64,000 bases of DNA from Litomosoides sigmodontis (lineage: Eukaryota; Nematoda; Chromadorea; Rhabditida; Onchocercidae): NCBI GenBank assembly GCA_963070105.1, contig OY718803.1, positions 1,079,501-1,143,500 of the forward strand. Reading direction: 5' to 3'. How positions within the stretch are numbered: the first letter of the stretch is position 1; every line of letters starts with the position of its first letter. Below are positions 12,966 to 30,000 of the stretch, piece after piece. The position numbers and the translations under genes were made by a program. The notes below the pieces were generated by a model, which saw only the letters and a list, made by a program, of their open reading frames with translations, was not told the DNA's origin and did no database searches.

Positions 12966-15416
12966 CAACAAAAGATGCACGGAACAAGAAAAAGAAGAAA
13001 TTTGAGAAATTTGTGCGACGTACAAAGACAGAAGTAAATTCAAAGCGAAAATAATTGAGCAAAAAATGATTTGTGGATTTTTTTTTTCTTTCCCATTCCC
13101 TACTGCTTGCTACAACAATTAAATTATGCATAAATCAATAATTTATATCTTTTATTATTATGCAAATTATTAATGCAACAATTTTCTACACACACACACA
13201 CAAAATGCTACAAATGTTTGAAATGCAAAATTTTTTTTGTACAGGTAATGCTAGCCTAGCAGTGTAAATGATCGCTGCTCGCTTACAGTGTGTACTGCGA
13301 TCAATTTGAAATTTCGTTCCGAGTACATGAAGGATGTTTAGGCTGGAGAGGTTGAGAGCTGGAAGAAGACCAGTTAGAATATTCAAATTTTGAATTTAAA
13401 CCAAACTACTACATCCAGGTGTTGTATACGTCATTAAATTGTTGTGTGACGGTAATTAAGGGTGGAATGTGGATGATCCCCGACAGCTATAATGCTAGCG
13501 AAAATAGACGAAAGGATCAAAAATCATTGATTTGTACTTGAAATTTGTAAATAGTAACGATGAAAGGAAGTGAACTACCGACGACGGAAACATGAATCAC
13601 TGAATGGGATAAATATTGCAAGAATTGTTGTTAACGCTAACATCAATACTTTCACCTTCTCTTTCGTCTTTCATTTTATTCTTTATCACAACTTTCCCCA
13701 TTCTGTTATCAGCGATGATGATAAGCGTGATAAGCGTGACAAGTGATAAGCGCAAAAAAAACGTCATCCTTATCACTGATGTCATTTTTTTTCCGCTCCT
13801 ACGGCGGTTGAATGAAATGAAAAATGATAATTAAAATCAACTATCATCACAATTTTTGCATGTTGATCTCTCTCTCTCTCTCTCTCTTCCTCTCTCTCTC
13901 TGTGTGTGTGTGCCCTTTCAGAAGATAATTTGGGTGATTTTTGTCTGCAACAGGGAAGTTAATTAATTTTATTAAAATGAAGTATGGACTTAAAGTTGAA
14001 GTGAAAGAATTTTGATGAAGTAAATTGAATAGGTACTACGATGGACAAGGGAAGGATTGAATTGCGTAATTTGCACGAGTTATATGTATTACTCATCCAA
14101 TTGTTTTCCTAAAGAAATAATGAAAATTTTAAAATTCTCATTCTTTAGCCTATCCGAAATAGCAATTCTAACTGTGTAAACATTTAAACATTTTGATATT
14201 TTCCAGTGTAGTAGAAAAAAAAATTAGAATTTTATTAAAAACAAGAAAAAACCGATATAGTATCAGTTCCTTCCTCAGCACTTATCAACCAGTTAAGCGT
14301 ATTGCTATCAGAAAACTAAAATATATTAAATGATAATTTTAGGAGTTTATTTTGATAAGCGATAATTGATAGCTAAAATATCAGCGTGAGAAAGGGAAAA
14401 AAAATTAAAGTGAATCATGCTGTACTTATATCGGTGGAGATCTAATTAAAATTTAATTAAATGGGTGATAAGTTATCTGAAATTAATTGACACAAAAGAG
14501 TTGCGCGAATTTAGCTCTTCATGACACGTGGTATCTCATTCTTATGCAAATCTTTCAAATGTATATTAATTGAGCGATTTCAGATTACATTTAAACATTA
14601 CTGTAAGTTAAATTTCACCAAAAAAAAAGAGGGAAAAAGAAGAAAGTACAAAAAAAACGTTCTTTAGAGACTGATCTCTACTGGTATAAAATGAAATATT
14701 CAAGTGGAAGATTTTTTGTGCTAAATTAATTAATCCCTCTAAAAAGCTCTCATTGAAAAGTTGACGAAACAGTAAGAGAGGAGAGAGGAGAATGAGAGAG
14801 AGAGAGAGAGTGAGGGAGAAAAAGCACGAAAACGTTAGACTAAATAAAGTGTGATATTGCAAAAAAAGAATTTGCCATTTTTATTTACTTAACTCTTCAT
14901 TAATTTCACTCAATTACCGCACACTGCTTAATCCACCGATGAGTAATGAAGTTGCTTACAACAGTTGCTACAACAACAACAACAACGCACTGTTTGCATA
15001 GTGCGTTGTTGTAGCAAAAAAAAAAAGAAAAAAAACACCGTTAGCTAACCTTTCTAATTTTTCCTGTCACTTAACATTTCACTCATTCATTTCTTCTTTT
15101 TTCTTCCATTTTTTTTTTGTTGAAAAGATCAGACGGAAGGCGAATTTTTGATTGCTATTTTTTGCGATGCAAAAAGAGAAAAGAAAAAAAAAGACGAAAA
15201 GCAAAAGAAAAAAAAAAAGAGAATGAAACGATATGCTAAATAGTAAACGATGCTTGCTTGCTTCGTTTTTTTTTCCATTTTTTTTTTGATAGACAGGAAA
15301 AAAAAAGCCAACTGATAGAACTGATAGATTTGCTTGATGCATGAAAAAGCGCTAGCAAGCAAATAGCAACGAAAAGGTGAGAATGTAAAAATGAAGCATA
15401 AGTTTGAAAGAAAAAA
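12966..15416. other. AT-rich gene-free stretch upstream of the MATH-BTB gene
   Basis: No supported exon. It probably holds the MATH-BTB promoter. Visible content: a short (CA)n at 13188-13203, a copy of a dispersed repeat near 13500-13665, a CT tract followed by (GT)n at 13867-13912, GA tracts at 14787-14815, and CAA/TTG inverted tracts at 14970-15017. Confidence 0.5.
13500..13665 (+). repeat. Dispersed non-coding repeat, copy A
   Basis: Shares an ordered series of blocks with 18160-18340: TTTGTACTTGVAATWTGTAAAT, then ACGACGGAAAC-TAAATCACT, AAATATTGCAAG and CAATACYTT. It is diverged by substitutions and small indels. It has no coding potential that I recognise. Confidence 0.5.
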
Positions 15417-15792
15417 TTACTCGGTTTCTATTTTCTTGTTAAGTTAAATTTAAAAAAAAAATGATTATTTAAAATATAATTATAATTATATTTTTTCGTT
15501 AGAAAAAAATTTTTGCAATTACAGCAATTAATCTAATATTTAATTATAGTTAGAAATTTACTCTTTTCTTTGTGATAATTTTTAGGCGTAATATGTCTGA
15601 TAATTTACTCGGTTTCTATTTTCTTGTTAAGTTAAATTAAAAAAAAATGATTATTTAAAAAATAATTATAATAATATTTTTTTGTTAGAAAAAAATTTTC
15701 GCAATTACAACAATTAGTCTAATACTTAATTATAGTTAGAAATTTCCTCTTTTCTTCGTGATAATTTTTAGGCGTAATATGCCTGACAATTT
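15417..15792. repeat. Tandem duplication of a 188-bp AT-rich unit
   Basis: Two adjacent copies, starting at 15417 and 15605, both begin TTACTCGGTTTCTATTTTC and carry the same internal landmarks (TCGTTAG/TTGTTAG, TTAATTATAGTTAG, TTTTAGGCGTAATATG). They differ by scattered single-base changes, so this is an old local duplication. Non-coding. Confidence 0.85.
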
Positions 15793-18087
15793 TATTAAAA
15801 TTTTACATTTTTGAATAAAAATTATACGTGAAACGTTTGAAAGCGAAGTGAATGAATGTGCACTATTCGAAGATGGAATGATAAAGTTCAAAAGAAGGAA
15901 TGATAAATTTTGCTTCTGTAAATTTTACTTCTCTGAAATTTTTTCATTTGTATAATGGTTAATGTGACGTGTACGTAAGTAAGTCCATTAAGTAACGTTA
16001 AATGGAATTACGTTGGCCAATTGTTGCAACTATTCGTATTTCTCACCTCACCTTCACTTCCTATTACTTCTAAAATCAATTCTATGAGGAGAATAAATTG
16101 AATTGACGCGTAGCAATCCTCTCTCTGAGCAAATTTCCAAATTAGCTATCAGCTGAGAGAAGCCTAATTAATTTCTATCTAAACTACTAAATTTAAATGT
16201 TTGAGTTTTAGCTAAGCCTCAAATAATATTGCAATTGTAAATTTCAAAACACAAATGTGAATTTGGATCGTTCATGCTTGGTTAATAGGAAGGGCAAAAT
16301 GTTAGACATGAAATGTAGCAACAGAGATGTGACATCAATTACCACGTGCTTCACGTGTAATGTCAGCAGCTAATGGTACCAAAAGTATGCAAATAGTGCG
16401 AAATATTGAAATTTTGATGTTTAAATAAATAAATTACACGGAAATTTTAAGGAATAAATTGTGAAATTTCACTCAAAAATTTGTCATATTTCGGTTTTTT
16501 TTTCTGTTTTTTCGCTTTTTAATTAATTTCATAGAAATCAAATTTTGTTGCATTTCGGTTCTTTTTGCTGCTCACTGTTGGTGCAATGAAATAAAAATTG
16601 AATTCTACATCATGAACATGAAAATGACCCATTGTGACGGCGGAAAAGCGATAGAAATCAATGCGGAAATTGTCATTTGATAGAATTGCATTGCAGGCCG
16701 TCACGGGGCTTTGCCTATCCTGAAAAAGCTGGCATTAAAAGCCTTTTGTTTTTGCCTATCCTGAAAAGTCAACATTACAGAGGTTTTTCACTTTTCTTTC
16801 GCAAGCCGTCGGCTCTAATCCTTCTTGAAAAAGCCAATGTTAGGTTGTAACAAAATTTGACAAAAAACTCATAACCTTCTTTTGCACACTTTCAACAAAC
16901 TAAAAATTGCAATTAAAATTAATAACAAAGCAAATAAACAAATAAATAAAAAATAACATTTAATTAATTCAAAAATAACATTTAATGAAACGCTCGAAAA
17001 TAACATCTAATAACAACGAAAATAATTGAAGGGAATGATGAAAGAGGAGGAGAAAGTGGAAAAGGCGGAAAATTTTTGAAAACGATGTAAATTTATATAA
17101 GAAAGCGTTGAAAGAGCAAACAAAAAAAAAAGGAAGGCAAGAATTTATCAAAAAATATGGAAATTAACTTTTTTTTTTCTGAAGTTAGTGAAAAATGAAA
17201 AGTTATAACTTTTCTTTAAATGATAAAAAAATTAATTTTTCAAATTTTTTTTTATTTTTTTAACTGTAAGTAAGTGAGTATTAATGTATGGATGAAAGGA
17301 AATGTTGAAATTGAGCTATGAACAAAATGTGTGCAACATAATTTCAACATTAATGCAATGATAAACGAGTTGGGCGATGCAGCATGCAAATTGATAACAA
17401 TTTTTGACATCTCAAATATGTGCAGATAAAGGAAGAGAGAGAGCAGAGAGAGAGAGAGAGAGAGTTTCTAGGATAGGAAATAGTTAAAGTTCGTCAATCA
17501 AGCCTTAATTATTCAAAAAGTCTGCAACTATAATTACTTATAAGTGGGATGTCGCCTCTCATCTCTGATTCTTGCATATTTAAAAAAAGAAGACAATTAA
17601 AATAACCCATGATAATCATACATTGGAATACTAGGATAGGATATGATTCGATCGGATTCGATCGTGAAGGATTGGAACGGATAGAAATACGCACTGATCG
17701 ATTGGCAGAACTGATTGCAAATTGTAATAATTGCTAGTGTTTGATTTTTTTTCTGCTTTTTTTTTGCTTTTACCGATCGATCATTGCCATTTCCTATGTT
17801 TCACGTGGTAATTTTTTCTTAAATTAATATTAAATTATGAAATGTAATTTTTTTTTTGTAAAATATACCTTTCTTTATGCATTTGCTGTTTTTTTGATGA
17901 AAGGATAGTTTAGAAAGAGAAAGTGAAAAGAAACATTTTTTAAATTTCAATTATATGTGAGAGAAGAAGGGAAAAGATTAAATGATCCATTACAGCCGAA
18001 AAAAGGAAAAAAAAAGAAAAGCAGGTAAATGGTGTGGCAAATTCATCACTTTTGTTGACGTTATTTCCTATCTAAGAAATGTTTGGA

Positions 18088-18122
<35 letters not shown>

Positions 18123-19771
18123 AATGAAGGAATCAAACATCAAGGTGTAGATGGATGGATCATTTGTACTTGCAATATGTAAATGGAAATGAGAAAAACG
18201 ATTACTGAGGTGAGAGAGTGAAAAATAGAAACGGCAAAGGTACGTAATCCATCTACGACGGAAACGTAAATCACTAAAATGAGAGAGAAATATTGCAAGT
18301 ACTATTTCCTCCAACTTCAATACCTTAACTTTTGAGGTAGCAAATTTAACTTGTAAATAGGGAAAAAAATTTGAGTACAATTAGTGAGTAGGAATAGCGC
18401 GCTGAATTGAAGGAGCAACAAAAAAAAACAAAAAAAAATTCAGTTAGAAGAATGCTTTTGTTGTAAGTTAAAATTTGCAAACATGCAAAGGAAGTTTCGT
18501 GCATTGAATTGTTGATTGATTGCGTGCAATATGAAATGAGAAGAACGATGAAATTTGAATTAATGCAAATCTATCACATTCATTTAACAATAATAATGCT
18601 TCTTAAGCTATCACGCAAATCGATATTTATAGAATAAACGCATTAATTTCAATGGAAAATGCTATTAATTTCATAAAATGAAGGAAAAAAAAGACCTACC
18701 GTATCATCTTAATTCTATTAAATTTTAATTATGAAAGAAATTGCCTACTGATATGCAACACTGCATAATAAAATTAACAATATCAAATATTTTGGTCTTC
18801 ATAATTTTAAAAAGAAAAAATAAAAATGAAATCTTTAAAATCCTTTTCTCCTTTCAAGTGTATTACCAGTAAATTCTAAAGTTCAAAAAAAAATTTTTAA
18901 AAAATATAACTGGATCATTTTTGCAACGAAAATACTTCATTAATTAATTGATAAATATTTACCAAAGAGGGGCAGAGAGAGAGAGAGGACTACATGTATA
19001 ATGAAATTTTGATAAATGAAAATTATCATCGAGTGAAGACGACAGGATTGGAAGTGTTAATATGACGTAGAAAAATAAAAAAAATGAGAAAAGAAAAAGT
19101 GAACGATTTATTTCAGACGCAAGATAGCAATACATATTTCCGGTAGGGTTCATGTGAAATCGGATTTTTTCCTTCCTGATTCATTTGCGATACGATTGGA
19201 ATAAATGGTGATGATTGAAGCGATAGATGTCTTCAGCGGAATAATTTTTTTTTTGTGATAACTTACAAATTGTATGAGAGGATTACAACGGTATCGCTCG
19301 TTTTCTTGTTGCGTAATGTGCCGTAAATGCTTCTTGCTCTTTTAAAATATCACAGGAAAAACTTTAAAAAAAAAAAAAAAAAAAAACCATATTGGAAGAG
19401 CTATCTATTTACATTGCGGTTGTTTCAATTGTCAACAATTTACGCAACAAAAAATATTTCAAACATTATGGTGCTATTATCGTAGGCATATGAAATTGAT
19501 CGAAAACATAAAATTGCTATTGCTTTTAGGAGTGTGTGAATTGATGATATTCATTAGGAAGCATAATTTGAAATTAAAATAACTCACCATGAACAAATTT
19601 CTTAAATGACAATTGTTCCTCCTTCTACAGCAAATTTCTTTTTTCGTTTTTTTTTTGCATACAAGATGCTTAATGTTGTAAATCTCTTAAAATTTTTAAA
19701 AAAAAACAAATTTTTCCGAAAAAAAACAAAAAAAATAAAAGCAAACAAGTTTTTATTCTTACTTCAGTCAA

Positions 19772-19772
<1 letters not shown>
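15793..19772. other. Gene-free AT-rich stretch
   Basis: No exon supported. It contains a small decayed repeat around GCCTATCCTGAAAA (16712-16725 and 16755-16768, with a degenerate relative near 16820), GA tracts at 17435-17464, 18090-18119 and 18973-18986, and homopurine runs. Confidence 0.5.
18160..18340 (+). repeat. Dispersed non-coding repeat, copy B
   Basis: Diverged partner of 13500-13665 in the same orientation, 4.6 kb away. The best-kept block is CTACGACGGAAACGTAAATC at about 18251. Confidence 0.5.
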
Positions 19773-19853
<81 letters not shown>

Positions 19854-19869
19854 GCTGTTGTTGTTGTTG
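19773..19869. repeat. (GTT)n microsatellite, about 32 units
   Basis: Almost perfect GTT array with one GCT interruption near the end. The frames across it (poly-Leu on +, poly-Asn or poly-Thr on -) have no flanking coding signal. Confidence 0.95.
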
Positions 19870-21288
19870 CTTTGTTTTTTAAAACTTTTAATGGAAAGAG
19901 TAAAACAATAGACATTTACGAATGATTCAGGGAAGGAAAGCTGTTGAGTTGACAATTGTTCATGAATGGAATTGCCATTCACACATCTTTCCAATGGATT
20001 CATTAATTCATTGCTATAAAATTTCACACAGAATATCCAAGGAAGTGAATGAATGACCATTACTCCTAGTTCGGTTGCTCAGAGTAAGTCAGTAATTCTT
20101 TCTAGAAAAAGGGTCAAGTGGCTAGACTCATCTCATTCAATTCCAGCAAGTTCGAGTGCTGCACGAGGCATTACATTCATTCATCAGATTTCTTTCATCC
20201 TTATCACTGCTGAATATTTATCAGCCCTGTTTCTTATCATTCATTCAGTGATAGCAAGCGTGCGTGAATGCTAATGGTAACAGGTGTTGTTTGAATAAAC
20301 AAACGTATTGCTTATTTATTATATGTGAACTTTGAACTCGTTGATTTGATCACTCCAATTCATTGTCGAAATGAAAAAGCAGCACGGCAAAATTTCAACG
20401 TTACATTGGGAAGAATTAGATGATAATGGTTACGTGACTTGCTTACGCCGCGTACGCTAAATGTCCAAGCGCTTTTGTACACCGAAAATTAGTTAGCCAA
20501 TTGATATTTGATTGTTTACACTAAATAACTAACAGATTTCTATTGTTATTACAAAGAAAAGTCTGAAAAGAAATTAAAAAATTGAAATTAATATATTCCA
20601 GTCTTAAGAAATCAGAAAGTTATATGTAAAATATTAATGTCGAACTGTAGTATATAGAAAATTAAACTGCTCTTTAATGACTGTTATTGATAATTAATGA
20701 TAAAAGAATATCAGAAATTATGGTGATTGCAAACGTAGTTATCGATTTCAAATTCCTCCCTGATTTTAAATCATTGCTGAGAAATAATTGATCCATTTTA
20801 ACTGTTCATTCAAATTAAAATGAGAAAGGAAAGGAGAGAAAGAGGAGGAAAAGTGTCCCCATATTACCCATATCAATAATTTAATTTCCTCGGCAAAACA
20901 ATAATTATTTTCCAGTAATGTTTCCCTTTTCTCTTCCTTTCCCGCACCAAGTACCAACCCATTTCATTTCATTCCTCACTTTTCAAAATTGTCAAAAATT
21001 ACTTTTTCTCAAATTTACCATTTCATTTCACCGATTATCTTAACGCTGAAATATCAGTGAAAAGATAGCGGTAGTGATTGATTGTTATCAGTTATCAGAA
21101 AGTTTCTACCTTCTTTTTCTCGCGCCCCCCTCCCACTCTCCTTAGCTCTGTTTATCTAGCATGCTATCCATCACATTGCTTTCTTCATATAATTACTGTA
21201 TCAATTAAAAATTTATTCATTAACTTTTTTCCTTTATTTTATTTACAATTTCTTCGATTAATAAACTGTTTGATTAAACAGATCCTAT

Positions 21289-21565
<277 letters not shown>

Positions 21566-23121
21566 ATTCAATTTTTATTATTATCATTATTATTATTATT
21601 AATTATTATTATTAATATTATTGTTATTATTATTATTAATCATTATTATTATTATTGTTGAATTATTACCATCGTTATTATTTGTTATTGTTATTAAGCA
21701 AGGACAAAGCAGCGTTGATAAAACTGATCGATGTTGGAATTATTTATATTTAATTTATTGATCGAATGAAATCCATAAGTGATTGTCATATTTAACATTA
21801 ACATTTTTCTGTTTCGTTAATTTTTGCTTATTTTCCTCTTTTCCACATTGATCTCTTTCAATAATTTTTTTTTTTGCATAAAATAAACATTCAAACATTT
21901 ATCATTACTTATTAATAACCTTGTAAAATTTCTACGATCGATTCACTCAACTGCTCTTTTTTTGCGCAATTAACTTTGCACGTTTCACGTAGATTTTACT
22001 TCATGCAAAATATTATCACACAAGATATTATTGACAAAAAATTAGTTGACAAATTTTGTGCTATTTGGAGAAAAAAAAATTGCTGTTTCTTTTTTTCCCC
22101 CACCTTCTTCTTCCTCCTCCTAACACTCTCTTTTTTCTCCCATCGAAATGTATTCCATTTGTTTGCATTGTGTTATTTCGTTTTGGTCCTAATTTCAAAT
22201 TTATGACAATAAGCTTAGATTCAGTTGTCATCGTCTCATGAAATATGTATGACGGAAAAAAATTGTTGAAAGAGAAATATCAGGCAAATAATACCAAAGC
22301 ATGATGCATATCATTGCGAAAAATTTTACTGACACAGATCAGCTACCAACATTTCGTCAAATTTTATCGTTCATTCATTTCAGCTTTTTTTTAAATGGAA
22401 ATTTTGGTGCTACTGTTGAGTGGCATCATCGGTTGTATTTCTTTCACTAATAGATTATATTTATTTAAGATGTAATTTTGATTACTAATATGACCAATTT
22501 AATTGGGCGTTTTATCAATTCATTGAGAATTTTTTCCATTTATATTTACTTTCTTTAATGAAACATTTAATGTAATTCTTGCAACTAATCTCATCTATTC
22601 ATTGACAAGTTTTATGCAAGATGAAAGTGACAATTAGATTTTCAATATTTGATGAAATTGAAAAGGATGATATTCAATTTGTAGACTGCAATAATTCACA
22701 TTCATTGATCATTTTGTTACTTTAGTTTTATATTAAATTGTAGTTGTTTTGCAATTAAAATCACTCATCGCAGAAATAAGTGAATGTAATGGACAAAAAA
22801 GAAAACCAAACTTTTTTTTTAGTTTAAATTTCAATATACCATTTCTTTTTGCTATAAACTAACAACATGAATTCAGCCTTTCAGTCCCATTTAGTCAACT
22901 TTATGAAACTTTTAGATTAAGACGGTAGCACGTCATCGCCTCCAACATTTTCAACTTTTGCATTATCAAATTTCGTACATTTATGCATGCACAAATCATC
23001 CTAGTGAATTTGTGTATTTAGGCTAATCACTTCAGTTATTTCATTCTGCGCGTTCTTTTTTCTGTCTTAGAATTAGTCATTCCTGAAGAAATCCTATAGA
23101 TAACTTATCAAACTTGCATTA

Positions 23122-25930
<2,809 letters not shown>

Positions 25931-26001
25931 ATGTGTGTGTGTGTGTGCATGTGTGTGTGTGTGTGCATGTGTGTGTGTGTGCATGTGTGTGTGTGTGTGT
26001 G

Positions 26002-26083
<82 letters not shown>
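25931..26083. repeat. (TG)n microsatellite with regular CA-TG interruptions
   Basis: The first part is punctuated by GCATG every 16-22 bp (four times); the remainder, about 80 bp, is pure GT. The Cys-Val frames across it are artefacts. Confidence 0.95.
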
Positions 26084-26084
<1 letters not shown>

Positions 26085-26154
26085 AACTTACTCAACAACA
26101 CTTCCAGTTCACTAGATTGTCTCAATCTCAATAATGTAAAATGCAAAGAGTAAA

Positions 26155-26216
26155 GCTATCCGACCTTACAGTAACTTACTTATCGTAGGCTATCCGACCA
26201 TACAGTAACTTATCGT
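26155..26216. repeat. Short tandem duplication (about 37-bp unit)
   Basis: Two copies of GCTATCCGACC-TACAGTAACTTA followed by TATCGTA, starting at about 26155 and 26189; the first copy has an extra CTTA. It lies 0.9 kb upstream of the SulP start. Confidence 0.75.
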
Positions 26217-27097
26217 ACTTCTCAAAAAGTTGAGCGAAGTAAGCTACGAGGATTTTACCTCATATCATATATTATTGTAACTTAACTTTTTATCAATCAG
26301 CAAATGCGATGAACACCGCTAGTTTCACTTGCAATATGAACTTATCATATTCCTGCAAGAAGTTGTTACTTCAACAGAAGTCTGTTGTAAACAATATGTT
26401 TGTTATAAAATTTATTCTAATTAAATTGCTTGAGTGTTTTAATATTAAAATTAATTAAACAAATATATCCTCTTTTTTTTCCTTACAATTTTAAATTTTG
26501 AAGAGTTTCAAAAATATCTTGTAAAGTAAAAACTTAACAATTAAATGTTGTTGTTGTGAATGTGAGTGAAGAAATTTGCAATATTAACAAATGTCATTCA
26601 TATCTGTTCAATATTGAGCAGCTAACTTGGAAGTTTTGTTTGAGCGTAAATTGAAAATGATTGATTTTAATGCAATGAAATTCATTAATCATTGATGAGA
26701 AACAACGATGTGTCTATTTTGTTGACAGGTAAAGTAAGGAAGCAACACTACGATCAGTTTTTTGCAATTTTAAAACATTTTTAATTTTAATGAGTAAAGT
26801 ATCAATTCTTACCGAAAACGTTTTATCAAAGAATGGTAAATAATTGGTAGCCGCTTCTCCAATTACTGATGGTTTTAAATTTCAATTATTAATATTTTTA
26901 AATGATTAAAATTTAAATAAATTTACGCAACTTCATTTGCTTTGTGAATTGAGCTACGATAAATAAAAAAATACAGACGTAGGACGTCGGTTTACATCAA
27001 AAAAAAGAAGATGAACTTCTGAGCGTTAACGCGTCTTACGATAGAGATAGATTGTATTCATTGCAAATTTTTCAAAAATTTAATAATTTTAGAATTA

Positions 27098-30000
27098 ATG
27101 GGAACCGAAGCTATATGGAGTACATATGGCCTAAATCAGGTTCACTTCTCAACTTTTACTACGCTGTTTTAATTGTTTAATTAAAAATAAGGCAAAAAAA
27201 TTGCAAACACGAGGATACGTTCAGTTTGAAATTTCGATAATAATTTTGCATTTGATGAATGTAGCAGTTTTTCACCTAATTTTTAAAAATATGTTGTAGA
27301 GTTATATTTAAAAAAAAACCAATTGTTGCATTTAAATTAAATTAATTTAGAAACCACCATAACTATTTTAATTGAAAAAAGTTTTAATTTATTCCATCTT
27401 TTGCACTTTGGTATTTTTAAGGAGGAATATGATCGAAAGTTTCAATACAGGTCGAAATCGACGATAAAGGATCGGTTGAAGTAAATACTTATATATGCTG
27501 TTTCACAATATCTGATACACGAATATTTTCTCCTGGTATCACTCATCTTCTTTCCCTATGAATGACAGAAAAGGAGAATGAAGAGAGAGAGAGAGAGAGG
27601 GAGAGCGAAAGAGAGAGAGGAAAAGGTCTCATCATATCAAATCAATTCTCTATTCTCATTAAAAAAAAAATTGAAACAAAACCCCTCCTGTATCGATCCG
27701 ATTTCTGGTACATCAAATCTTTGGTCTCATTATCCAGAAAATGTTTCTCAATGAATTAACCGGATACGGAACTAAATCTTTCTCTCTTGCAAGTTTAGCA
27801 CCCAAAATATACAAATAGCAAAAGCAGTAAGCTTATTGTAAATTTAACTTATTAACTTACCATAATCAATTTCACGCATTTTTTCCCATCAATCAATCAT
27901 CACTTTAAATGTGTAGAACATTTTTCAATGCCTTTTATTTTATTAAAAAAAAAAAATGGATTGATTTTAAAAATTATTTCATCTAACATGTAATAAATAA
28001 TGATAATATATAATTTAATATGTGATTAACGGAAATATCTACACCTTTTATGTGTAACAAAACGATAAATTTAATAAATGAGAATTAAGAGCGCTCCTTA
28101 ATTTTTCACCGACAGACCGATAAGAATTAGATTTTTTTTTTTAAAAAAAAAAAAGAGAAACAAATGATTGGAATATTTTATGCATCCCTGAATATTAACC
28201 AATATAATACCTTAAAATAGTCATACGTTTGATAAATGAATCTTACAGCATAAAATGTAAAATACGTGTTGCAGGAAGTGTCACTAATAACAATTGTTCA
28301 GGAAAGGTACACGTCGGCTATTGACGCCATGCTCAAGTCCACGCAATCTATGGCGATTTTTCACAAATTTCGTTCCAATTTTACAATGGTTACCAAAGTA
28401 TAACTGGAAAGCTGATATACCTCATGACGTCATCGGTGGATTAACAATTGGTGTGATGCACGTACCGCAAGGTTTGTTCGTTTTCACCGTAAGGTGGAAA
28501 TTTAGGTTGTTGCATTGATTAATTCCAATTCGCACTTGAGAACTATAATTTTTATTGAAGAATTTAATGTCGACGAAATTTTGCCAATTTTATTTTTCCA
28601 TTCGATTTGCATGTGTATTGAAATTTGACAATTTCAATAATAACATTTACGTGCACCAACTTTAAGTTAAATTTAACTGCAACTAAATTTAAGCAAATGT
28701 TGCATGGTGGAAGATTCAGTTAGGTGTGTAAGAAGATTGCTGTTTGCTTCTTGTACGACGTGACGTGTATATTTCAGGTATAGCATATGCAGTATTAGCA
28801 GGTGTTGATCCAGTATACGGCTTATACGTATCCCTTTTTCCAGTCTTTTTCTATATGCTTTTTGGTACATCAAAACATGCATCTGTTGGTAAACATTATT
28901 TTAATTTATTCATTCATTTTTTTATAATTTGTTTAAAAATTAAAATTAGTTGTGGAAATCTGAATTGTTACAAGTAAACATTAGGAAAATTATTGTTCAA
29001 TAGATTTTATAAATTTAATTTAAATAGTTAGAATTGATTAGTTGAAAAGTTAGCGTAGTTTGATGAGGAATATCAGAATGACATCATCAATTTTATTGAA
29101 GTTGTTTTTTTTCTTAATTTATTTAAAATTTAAATTTACTTACGGGTACTTTTTGTTAGAGATAATTAACGATTAAAGATTAACAAAACTTATTGTTGAA
29201 TTAATTTTTGAAATTTGATTGAATATTGATACTATCATTTTGCAATTGCAATTGACTGATAACTTGATGAAGTTTGATAAGGAATGTCAAAATCATGCCA
29301 TGAATTTTGCTTAAGATGTCTATTTTTTTCAATTCATTTATAATTTAAAGGTAGTTGTCGATATTTGACTGAAGATTAATAAAACTTATTGTTGCGTAAA
29401 TTTTTTAATACTTTAAAATTTTTATTTTTAAAGTTAATTAAACTTCATCCTGTAGTTGCAATTAACGGATAACGTGATAAAGAAGCATGATAAGGAATAT
29501 TACAGTGATTTGTGATGAATCTGTTTAATGTGATATTTATTTGAGGGTCATTTTCCGTGACAGCCATCATGTGTGCCTTAGCAAGCGATGAGGTAATGCT
29601 ACAGCATACAGGAATGAGTGATGATAATACCGTGATTACCGGTAGCAATGATACGGTACCTTCAATTACCTACGTGGAAATAACAACAACACTTGCTTTT
29701 ACAACAGGCATCATTGAGGTGCTTAGAATCATTTTAAATTTGTTAATTAAATTATCCATTTAATTTCACTTATTTATATGCTTCTTATTCCTTTCTGCTT
29801 CCTTTTCGAAAATTTTCACAAATTCATTGCTGTACAGCAACTCGTAGTCTTATTCATTCAATGCTGGAATTAATTGCACTGTTTTTTTTCAGTTAATAAT
29901 TAATGTGACTGATTGAATTAAAAAAAAAAAAAGAACATTTACGCTAAATTTTTTTTTAATGAATTTTTGCAACAATTAATGTGATCAATAGATTAATTAA

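Noticed and set aside
20070..20175. tRNA-like T-loop (AGTTCGAGTGCTG)
   Set aside because: No matching acceptor stem, D-loop or anticodon arm could be laid out around it.
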